Part shown: positions 55,809 through 64,000 of the stretch, one piece after another | Position numbering within the stretch: the first letter of the stretch is position 1 | How the letters are laid out: every line of letters begins with the position of its first letter | Assembly (NCBI GenBank): GCA_014529385.2 | Contig: CM043965.1 | Coordinates: forward strand, 66,061,190 to 66,125,189 | Direction: 5' to 3' | DNA length: 64,000 bases | From: Adiantum capillus-veneris | Lineage: Eukaryota > Streptophyta > Polypodiopsida > Polypodiales > Pteridaceae | Program-made: the position numbers and the translations under genes | The notes under the pieces: model-generated | What the model saw: only the letters and a program-made list of their open reading frames with translations | Told to the model about the DNA's origin: nothing | Databases searched by the model: none

Positions 55809-55884
55809 GCAAAGAACCTTCACTCAGAGTACCTCTCTTCTTTCTCTAGTCTACCGCACCTCTCTTATGACCTTGAGTACGTTG
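54478..55884 (+). repeat. Long gypsy-type LTR, copy A
   Basis: Begins TGTCACATGCATATCTAACC and aligns in order with copy B at 56207: GGAAGTGTTTTGGCA.CTTTGTGAGC text, CAGCGTTTTCAGATTTCAGC units, and TAGAGAG.GTGG..TTGGAGG. It ends in a (CT)n tract (55756-55806). A hAT MITE interrupts it. The right edge is set by a reversed LTR fragment. Confidence 0.65.
54706..55088. mobile_element. hAT-type MITE, 383 bp (GGAACGG family)
   Basis: Perfect 8-bp duplication AGTATTTG (54698-54705, 55089-55096). Ends are CATAGTTACCGGGGAACG at the left and CAGAGTTACCCGGAACGG (complement) at the right. GGAACGG / CCGTTCC is repeated many times toward both ends. Confidence 0.9.
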
Positions 55885-56012
55885 TCACAAAATAGGCACC
55901 ACATGCAAATAGAAAACAACAGACTTTTAACTCTTCATTAACAACTGAATTGAAAAAGAGAGAGAGAGAGAGAGCACACGTGACACAGAGTGGCGGAATA
56001 CCACCCCAAAAT
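55885..56012 (-). repeat. Reversed fragment of the compact element's LTR
   Basis: The complement gives ..GGTGG.ATTCCGCCACTC.GTGTC..(CT)n..AGTTGTTAATGAAG..TTGTGACA, the last 125 bp of the 50337-type LTR. Confidence 0.75.
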
Positions 56013-56206
56013 GTGTGTGTGAGAGAAATGAAATGAAATGTTATATTAACGTCTTCAAAAGGCCAAAGTGACCTATGAGACCAGAAAGTTACAATGTGGT
56101 GGATCTAATACAAAGTCAAAGTAACAAGATGACAAAATAAAATACTATGGAATCCTAAACTGCTAGGTGTGAACTAAGCAGCTAGCTGGGATAGAGAGAG
56201 AGAGGA

Positions 56207-57377
56207 TGTCACGTGCACATCTAACCCTATGGGCATGTGGACAAGCTACTTCAGGTCTAGGGTTCAGGTCAACTTCGGAAGTGTTTTGGCACCTTTGTGA
56301 GCTTGTGCGCAGGCCGTGCATGTCCATGCACTTAAGAGTAGTTGCATATCCTTTGGTTGCACATAGCATGATCATCAGCATTACAATCAATAGCCATCAT
56401 GAGCATTTTACAATGCACAGAATCCATTTCCTCTATTTTTAGCCATTTTTCACTTATTATTAATAAGTGACTTTGTTGGGAAAGTGAGTAGGGCAAATTT
56501 GCTAGTCTCTTTAAAAGAAACCTAGCGCTAGCACTTTCTAGCAGAAGAGGTAGCATGAGTTCACCAACTTACAGTGCACCTTCTCAACAAGACCGGCAGG
56601 ATAACCTAGCGTTTTCCAGCCAACAGGATCAGATAGTGTTTGGTTGCAGATCAGCCTAGCGTTTTTCAGCAGTTTCAGCCCAACGTTTCTTCAGCAGATC
56701 AGGGCTAGCGTTTTTGCATCTTGCAGACACCTAGCGTTTTGCAGATTTCGGTGACAGATCAGTCCCCAGCATCAGCGTTTCCAGATTTCAGCACTTAAAC
56801 TCCGTAGGTATAACCCCTACCTTGTAGATCTCACCTTCCCGCAGCAGAGCTTGCCGTACGGCCAGATCAGCCAGCGTTTTCAGTTTCAGCCCGCTGTCCG
56901 CAGATTTCAGCATTTGTGTTTTCAGCGCATCATCGTCACGTCGTCGCCATCGCTGTCCTGGCCGACACAGTGTCTGAATTCAGCAGTTAGCAGATTTGCA
57001 AATTTCAGCCCCTAGCGTTTTCAGATTTCAGCCCGTCTCGTCGTTGTCATCATTGTCGTCAACATCGTCGGCAAGTCCATTGCATCTAGACCATTGTACC
57101 AGATTTGTGCAATCAATAGCATAGACCTCTCTCGCCATAGAGAGTGGGGAGCTTGGAGGAGGGTTTGACAACATTCTGGTGTCGTATTCTTCTCTCTCTA
57201 TCTCTCAGTCTCAGTACCTTCATTCACAGTGTCATTCACTTTGTTTGTGATCATTTGCACTCTCTCACTAAAGGAACGGAAGGCTCTCCCTTCCGTAAGT
57301 AAAAGGAACCCTTGAGCACAGTTGGGAGGACTCATCTTGAGCAAAGTTCAACATTCACTTCCGCTGGACCTTACATT
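56207..57377 (+). repeat. Long gypsy-type LTR, copy B
   Basis: Begins TGTCACGTGCACATCTAACC. It is rich in AGCGTTTT / CAGATTTCAGC units (56610-57040). It ends CCTTACA just before TTGTTATTAGAGC, a decayed initiator-Met primer site that is itself duplicated (TTATTAGAGCTTTGACA twice, 57378-57420). Likely the 5' LTR of the gag element that follows. Confidence 0.65.
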
Positions 57378-57553
57378 GTTATTAGAGCTTTGACACACAT
57401 TGTTATTAGAGCTTTGACAGTGTTCTAGGAAAGAACCACATAATTTTTCTTTTGCTCGTCGCGGTCGCACGTTACCCAAGTCCACTTGGGCGTGTCGATT
57501 CCTAATCGTGTTTTTGAAGAGTGACAGGTAACCTAAGAAAGAAGGGCTTGTCC

Positions 57554-57727
57554 CATAGTAACAAGGAATGGCCGTTTTCAGGTCTCCGTTTCCCGTTCCC
57601 TTTCCAAGGTCCCGTTCCGAATCCCTGTTCCATGTTTCAAACGTGAGTACTCGTAACAGGGAATGGCATTTTGTTCGGCATTCCCGTTCCGCGTTCCCGT
57701 TCCGGTTTCCCGTTCCTGGTAACTATG
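57554..57727. mobile_element. hAT-type MITE, 174 bp (GGAACGG family)
   Basis: Perfect 8-bp duplication GCTTGTCC (57546-57553, 57728-57735). Ends are CATAGTAACAAGGAATGG and, complementary, CATAGTTACCAGGAACGG. Interior CCCGTTCC repeats match the 54706 element. Confidence 0.92.
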
Positions 57728-57986
57728 GCTTGTCCGGCCTTTCGTGGTTCCTCTTTTCACTCATTGAGAGCGGACCGTGCACTTAGCAGCCAGCCAATCG
57801 ACGTGAGGTGGGAAAAAGCAACCTTGGTGTGAGCGCAAGGCCGCCAAGGGGGCGCCCGCAAAAAAGAGTAGAGCTAGGGTAAGAGAAGATCCTTCTCTAA
57901 CACAGACTGCAAGCTAAAGAAGAACCTCAAGAACTCAAGAACCTAAAGGACTCAAGAACCAAGAACCACAAGAGCCCAAGTTTCTC

Positions 57987-59050
57987 GTGGACTTAAGTAC
58001 CCAAGATCTCAGTGTATGGTTCATCACCCGAAGCGGAATGGATACTTTGCGTGAAGGTGATGAGCATGGAGGTGGCAGCGAAGAATTTTCCCCACCAGGA
58101 GGTTTTTCCGACCCTCCCTCTTCCCCATTCACGCCACGGTTTGCACCAAATCCTATGGAGGCTTTGGTCAAGTCGATGATGGACATGATGACAAGAGGCG
58201 CAACGCGCCCCCTTGGATCGCGACCGTGAAGAAAGAACGGCAGTCTTAGAGCGTGAGCGTGAGAAGCGCGCGTAGCGGTCGAAGAAAGAAGGGTAGCCTT
58301 GGAGCGTGAGCTTGAGCAAGCGCGCTTGGCAACCAAAGAAAGAAAGGCTGCTATTGAGCTTGAGCCTGAGCAAGAACGCGAAGCCCAACACATAGCGGCC
58401 GAAGACAGACGAGCGGCCTTGGAGTTAGAGCGTGAGACGCAGAGAGACCAACGCATGCAAGAGTTGGTCCTACAGGTACTCACCTCGAAGTCTGAGCCAC
58501 TGAAAGAATCATCGGTTAGCACAAGTAGAGATTCGGACTCCAACAATCCAGTCACGAAGAACTTGTCGTTCAGTAAGTATGATGGTAAGATGGATGCTAG
58601 TGTTATTCATTCTTGGTTGCATCAATTTAGTGCTTATTTTGCGACAACTAAGAAGACAAGAAATAGCAAGGTTTTGACGGCAGCCATGTACCTTGCCGGT
58701 GATGCCATTAATTGGTACCACGCATGGCAAGAGGCATAGTTGACCGCACACCTAGAGGAAGCCGAAGAAGGCGCGCCCCTTTCCTTCAATTGGGCCGACT
58801 TCCAAGACAAGCTCAAGGCGCGGTTTATGCCACCCCAGTACCTAGCACGGTTGAAGGACGATTGGCGCAGTCTCAAGCAAAATGGTATGCCAGTTAGGTT
58901 TTTCTCTATTGTGTTTTGCAGCTCGGCACCCTCGCTAATCGGATGATGAGCACAAGAAGGCATTCCTTTATGGATTGGACGAGTACATCAAGTATGATGT
59001 CGAGGTACTCGATCCAATCGATCTCAACAAGGCGGTAGTGATTGAAACCG
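57987..59050 (+). pseudogene. Gypsy gag pseudogene
   Basis: N-terminal MDTLREGDEHGGG and Pro-rich text (57987-58229), then a stop and frameshift. A charged coiled-coil-like region (58299-58480, repeated R/K-A-A-x-E-L-E) is followed by the capsid-type domain: SFSKYDGKMDASVIHSWLHQF, YLAGDAINWYHAW, a stop at 58737, FNWADFQDKLKARFMPPQY, then (shifted) HKKAFLYGLDEYIKYDVEVL. At least three disruptions. Confidence 0.85.
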
Positions 59051-60500
59051 GCCTGTTAACTTCAAAAAGGGCGGTAGACTTTACTTCAAACCTTGATTTA
59101 GCTTTCACCCATTATTAGTCGTCTATTCTACCTGTACTTTTAAGACACAACAAAGGGGAAAGGGATGCAGGCTGCTAGATTGCACCTGTATGAGAAGACC
59201 GACACCAGATTGGCCCCTAACTTAGGCGACCCTTTTGGTATTTCTTTATTGCTTAAAAGAGGGAATAAACGCTGTGGTTCCCTATAAGCTGCCCCGCACA
59301 AGCTTGGCTGAATTTCAACTGTTCCGGCCCGATTTCGGCAGCATAACTGTACTAGGACCCTTCACAGTCAGTATTCCCACGCATTGAACGACTTTCCCGA
59401 CGCATACGGGCACTTTGCAAAATCTGGCGAGAATCTGCAGCACGTTGAATTCTCTGTTTTCAGCCCCGAAAATGCGCCAGATCACCTGTAAAGCGGTCCC
59501 CTCGCGTCCCCGAACCTCCTGGGGGTATTAGGGACCGTTTAGGGCCAAAACCCTAAACCTGCAAAAATACACAGCAGGCTGTAATTTACTGTTTCGGGCT
59601 CCGTTTCGCGTGCCGGTCGCATCCTTAGCAAGTCCTCGAGCTCCTGCACCTGTAGGGCTACTTGCCCTTTGAATCGGACGAGATTTCTGGCGTGAAACCT
59701 CTCCGAATTCACCTGTACCTTCGGGGGATTAGCTGCTAGCTAATCCAGTACATGTGCAAGAGGCTCTTGCCTCGGCAATCGCGCATGAACCCACACAACT
59801 GTACATTGGTCAATTGAAAAGCCCACTAGAAGGGCATAACATACTGCCATGGGGGAGAGAGAGTGCAATGCGTAGCGTGCAGGGCATCACTCCTGGCACC
59901 GCACTATACATAGGAGGGAAAGGAAGCACTCCATATCTCTTAACCTGTGACAAAATCTGCAAATGAGGCCTTTCCTCCTTCAAATTCAGTGCCACTTCTC
60001 CATGCATGAGGAAAGTGCACCAGAAGGTGCCACTTGGCACATTTACAAGCATTTCCCGTTTTAGGGTTTCCGCCTAAAAATCTCCCAACCGGTTGCCCAG
60101 TTGACTTCACGGCAGAGTAAGAAAATGTTCCCCTTGTCATTCCGGAGGTAATGACGCAAACACATTTTCAGGTCCCAAAATAGCAGTTCCCTAAATTTTA
60201 GGAGATGCTGCCATTGTATCTTTCTAGGTCATAAGACCCCCTTTGTACACTGCAGCCACACCCAAAACTGAAATGTAGCCTCTGTAGCAAAGGATTCCAC
60301 TTTGGCTAGTCAATGACCCCACTTTGGCTAACCATAGTCTTTGTCCAACCTTAGTGCTCTCTTGCCCTCAGGCCTGGACTCCCTCTGGACAGTTCCACAC
60401 TAGCTATGCAATGCAGGGCAGTTAGATTTCCCGAGGGGTGTTTCCAAAAAGTGAAAGTAAATAAATAATAAGAAAGAAATCAACAAAAAGGATAGATAGT
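59051..60500. other. Insertion of unknown type between two gag parts
   Basis: Gag text stops after AVVIET and resumes at TAIALAQEMKHNKGK near 60510. The 1.45 kb between has no recognisable domain. It is an insertion or a rearranged segment whose ends I could not define. Confidence 0.5.
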
Positions 60501-60504
60501 AGTC

Positions 60505-61125
60505 ACACGCTGGTGACAGCGATTGCTCTTGCACAAGAGATGAAGCATAATAAGGGAAAGCCTTATGAGAACAAGTCGTCTCAGAGTACCTCTCAAACTC
60601 CACAGAACCCACAGAACGGTAAGAATGGTGACTCTTCTAGCCAATCTTCCTCTTAGTCTTTCAGAAAAGAACACTCAAAATGAATCTAAGGGTAAAGCTA
60701 AGACACTTGCTAAACCTAAGCTAACCCCACATGAAAGAGCCGCACAAGGAATTTTAGGAGGATACATCAGGGCAGAAGAATAAGTCATTTATTCTAAGGA
60801 AGGTCGATGTTATCATTGTCACGTCAAGGGTCATATAAAGAAAACATGTCCTAAGATTGAATCTAACGAATCTAACGAACCCACATAACCCACATCCTCT
60901 GTTAATGCCATAAATGAGCACACTAGTGTGTCGCAAGTTTCTCATGATCCTCTCATTGATGAATCTCTCATGAAGTGTTATGGTCATGTGAATGGTCAAC
61001 ACATGGTGGTCTTGTTTGATTCTGGTAGTATGCATGATGTGATTGGTGACTCTCTTGTTGAAAGAGCCCGCTTGGAGGTTAGCAAGATATCTCCTCTCGA
61101 GGTTCGGGCTTCGCTCCCGGTATGG
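60505..61125 (+). pseudogene. Gypsy gag knuckle and protease N-terminal half
   Basis: CYHCHVKGHIKKTC (about 60811) is a CCHC knuckle. LFDSGSMHDVIGDSLVERA (about 61012) is the retropepsin active-site loop, with D-S-G kept. The linker between has stops. The frame is cut at about 61125 by an insertion. Confidence 0.85.
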
Positions 61126-61170
61126 ACTCTCTCATTACATGAGAGTGCCTTGATGTGTTATTCATTATAT

Positions 61171-61775
61171 ATACCTTCATAAGTTAAGAATAGTCTGAAC
61201 TCACGAATTATAAGAGGGAATAAAGCACTCATAAAACTATAAAAGCAAGGGACACAAGAAAAGAAAGAGAAAAAACAAAAACAAACAAACAAACTAACTA
61301 AATCATTTTGTTTGCTACGAAACAAAACTAGATAAAACAAAACATTATCAACTTAAAAAAGTTTCTAGAAAAGACATGTGTAAAATAAGTTGACGCAACT
61401 TACTTGGCTTAAAATAAGTACTAACTTTAAGCAAAAAGGATAAGACATCTTAAAAACTTAATCCTAGAAATCAAAATTCACACAACAACTTCTAAAGTAA
61501 CACATTCTTAAGTCCTCAGGTTAGCTAAATACGAAATCGAAAAATGAATACTACTACAAACCTACGAAGAGCAAGAAACAAACTTGACAATATGTGACCT
61601 CAACTTCGTTGCTTGTCTAAACAGGAAGAATAAGATTATCACTTTTATCATGCATAGCTTACACAACAACTATGACATACCCAAGAGTAGGTGTAGGTTT
61701 GTATAAAGGTCATTTATGCTTTGAACGTACTCTACAAAACCAACGAGCTAAGTTTCACCATCCGGAGGTGATGGG
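61171..61775 (-). mobile_element. Novel retroposon, copy 3 (minus strand)
   Basis: The complement matches 51722-52348 over its whole length, from the ATCACCTCCGGA hairpin to GAACTTATGAAGGTAT, with more divergence. It lies in the gap that splits the gypsy protease. I could not find target repeats, and sequence up to 62090 may be a longer 5' part of the same element. Confidence 0.8.
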
Positions 61776-62100
61776 CATACTCAGCCGTGATAAAGGCTAG
61801 CATTTGTCAAGCTATCGTAAAGATACTAGAAGCGCTAGAGATCAAAACAACAACATAAGGTGTTATTAAGTCAAACAATAAGTCCCCACTTCTATTGAAT
61901 TTACTACGATTATCTTGAACATTCCAAAGGAAGAAACATTAAAAATAAACTTACTACGATGCAAAAATAAGTGAATGTTTTTCATGATTCTTTTGAATGA
62001 GTATCCTTTTTCAACTAGTAAAAAAATAAGATGGCAAGATTGAACAACAAAAGCAGATTTTTACTAGAACAAATGTCACGAAGTGATGACGTGGTTGCCA
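61776..62100. other. Non-coding stretch beside retroposon copy 3
   Basis: No gene or repeat recognised. Confidence 0.4.
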
Positions 62101-62103
62101 GAA

Positions 62104-62260
62104 ACCCTAATTCTGTTGAAATTCTAACTCTAAAACCAAAAACCCTAATTCTGTTGAAACCCTAACCCTAAAATAAAAAACCCTATTTTGTTGAAACTTT
62201 AACCCTAAAATCAAAAACCCTGATTCTGCCCTAACACTAACCTTAACCCTAACTTTGATT
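62104..62260. repeat. Telomere-like AACCCTAA tandem repeats
   Basis: Units of about 50 bp (AAAACCCTAATTCTGTTGAAA..CTAACCCTAAAA) repeat three times, then ACACTAACCTTAACCCTAAC. They resemble plant CCCTAAA telomere text but are imperfect. Confidence 0.7.
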
Positions 62261-62264
62261 TGCT

Positions 62265-62399
62265 AAGTTGGCGGGCTAACACGTGGCTTGTTGTACGGAC
62301 ATCAGCGTGATTTACGGAAAGCTGGCAACTTTTTGGCATTGCTTTTTCTACGCAAATTGTTGAGAAAGAGAGAGAGAGAGAATCCTCTTTGCTTTATTT

Positions 62400-62432
<33 letters not shown>

Positions 62433-62760
62433 TCTCTGCTTTATTTATTAAAAGAAAAAGAGAGGAAGAACTTTTGCTTTATTTTCAAAGCTTTTGATTT
62501 CAGCTTTTGGGGCTTTGCTTTTAGCAACCCTTGTACTTACATTATGTGAGCAGGCCTCTCATCTGGACGCAGAGTCTGAGTGTGAGCGCCTGTCCGCACT
62601 CTGTACTTTGAACTCAGATTAATATAAAAAGAAATACCGAGAGGGGGCCAGTCTTTGGGGCCAATATCTCTAGGCACGGAACTCCGTCCGGCCAGTGTCG
62701 AATAAAATTGTGAAGTGTGAACTGTTTTGAAGTGGTTATTTGGTGCTGTCGTGGTAGATT
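62265..62760 (+). repeat. LTR remnant related to the compact element
   Basis: ACGTGGC.TGTTGTACGGA, TTTACGGAAAGCTG, two (GA)n blocks (62367-62380, 62401-62430) and AATATAAAAAGAAATACCGAGAGGGG..TTTGGGGCC follow the order of the 50337-type LTR. Confidence 0.6.
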
Positions 62761-62879
62761 CTTGACTTGGAGTGTTCAAGTATGTTACAACAAAGACGAG
62801 AAAATCTAAATAGTTGAGAGCAAATGACACCGTACTTGGCTAAAAGAGATATGTTCGAAGATATGTGAGGCATACGGAT

Positions 62880-63230
62880 GATATTTAGATTGGCATATTC
62901 TGGTTCAAGGCGCTTATCATAGATATCTACTTCTATTCATTGTTCAACAAGCGTCCTTCCGCAGAAAATTTGTAGTGTCTCCTCTTTTAGGATGTGATAT
63001 GATTCTAGGCATTCGATAGTTTCGTGAGCATAACCCTCTCATTGATTGGGCGGACAATACTCTCACTTTCAATGCCAAAAGTGACTCTCCCATTGTCATT
63101 CGTGTGGAGGAAGTTGTTCATTCTTTACCTCTCATTCCTAATGTGTAGGCGAAGTTTGAAAAGAAAAGGGAGAAGGAGACTCTCTCAGTCTTTTCTTCTC
63201 CAAGCACAACACACATGTTTTGCATGATAT
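62880..63230 (+). pseudogene. Gypsy protease C-terminal part
   Basis: SPLLGCDMILGI (about 62980) is the conserved ILG end of retropepsin, then a stop, then FREHNPLIDWADNTLTFNA. It continues the protease cut at about 61125. The insertion between is about 1.75 kb. Confidence 0.75.
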
Positions 63231-64000
63231 AGATGTGATTATTCACAAGGATGATGATTTGCATGATAAATATGTGATTGTTCACAAGGATGATGGTTTA
63301 GTTGATGCTTTTTCTAGTGAAGCTAACCTCGTTGCAGATACGATCAATTACGAAGAACCGATCTTGGCTCTCGAGTCGAGATCGAAGGAACCCACTTAGG
63401 AAGTATTGTGTGTTCGCATGATTAGTCAGCACGCATTGTTTGAGTGTTTCAGTCGTGACGATTTCTTGTATTTTAGTCACCGTCTTTATGTGTTCCCTTT
63501 CCAGAGGCATGCCATATTATACGATGCATATGATTCACTCATGAATGAAGACGGATATATGTGGATTTCTCTCGAAAAGAAGAAATGTTTGAATTCAAGG
63601 AATTTACATTCCGTGTCTCTTCCTTGGCATGACACAGTCTCAGAACGAGCACATGAAAGATTGACCATCAAGCATCGGCATTTCATTGTGATTTGCCACA
63701 GTTGATTGGTTTAGATCAAAAAGTCAAGATTCGATCTCACTTTTTGCGTGTGTTTGATGAACGGTTTGACACTCTGTCACTTCGTCCATCTCCATTGCAT
63801 GCATAGTCATTTCGGAAGCATAGTATTTTTCCAGTCACTCTACATGGAATGGGTATGTTCATGATTTTTGGTTTTTAGAAATTTTTCTCCTTGAAGATTC
63901 TTGATGAAGATGGACCTACGTCCATAGATGCAGTAGGAGCATTGAAGCAGCCACAGATCACTTTGTGTCGCTTTCGGCGCGGTCCAAAGAAGCAAGCATT
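63231..64000. other. Unrecognised sequence, probably retrotransposon interior
   Basis: 63406-63705 has a 99-aa plus-strand frame without a motif I know. GTGATT.TTCACAAGGATGATG is duplicated (63233 and 63271). RT would be expected next in a gypsy element, but I do not see its motifs before the window ends. Confidence 0.4.

Overview
This is a transposon-dense stretch of a land-plant nuclear genome. The evidence is spliced GT/AG genes with long introns, a plant-type UMP synthase, a plant-type ataxin-3 (Josephin) first exon, copia and gypsy LTR elements primed by initiator-Met or Asp tRNA, hAT MITEs, CACTA genes, tRNA-derived SINE heads and very many (CT)n, (CA)n and (GA)n runs. The mixture would suit a large, repeat-rich genome such as a fern, but that is an inference from style and not a firm assignment. 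Only two ordinary host genes are convincing: the last three exons of UMP synthase (297-1621, +) and the first coding exon of an ataxin-3-like deubiquitinase (44617-44868, +).

Layout. 1-6778: UMPS 3' end, then non-coding DNA with a strong hairpin (4752-4829). 6789-22891: one 16.1-kb CACTA-type DNA transposon with 12-bp terminal inverted repeats, subterminal GCGTCGCTA motifs, a Tnp2-like transposase that has lost its core, a TnpA/Tnp1-like accessory gene and a captured heavy-metal-domain gene fragment. A 9.0-kb LTR retrotransposon (13288-22278, perfect TSD GTCTG) sits inside it, two codons before the accessory gene's stop. That element encodes only gag and aspartic protease. The CACTA element itself splits a degenerate minus-strand gene (6566-6778 and 22902-about 25800).

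22902-32400: gene remnants, SINEs, a copia RT fragment, a PPR remnant and homopolymer runs. 32400-44100: three or four copia elements. One (35340-42303, minus) carries another copia element (37965-41722, minus) nested in its gag. A plus-strand relative (33400-35314) has a 266-bp tandem duplication at its 3' LTR. 44400-47000: the ataxin-3 exon, a gypsy RT scrap and a LINE whose two parts face opposite ways.

47500-64000: layered gypsy-like elements. A minus-strand gag/protease remnant (47519-49850) is broken by a small retroposon and by a hAT MITE. A compact LTR element (50337-53917, TSD CGAGG) carries a second copy of that retroposon. Two long LTR copies (54478-55884 and 56207-57377) follow, each with a hAT MITE in or just after it, and then a plus-strand gag/protease remnant (57990-63100) with several insertions, including a third copy of the retroposon.

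The best candidates for something undescribed are the roughly 627-bp retroposon with hairpins at both ends, long target duplications and no poly(A) tail (three copies); the gag-protease-only retrotransposon with an in-phase -1 slippery heptamer; and the CACTA element flanked by a 10-bp rather than 3-bp direct repeat.
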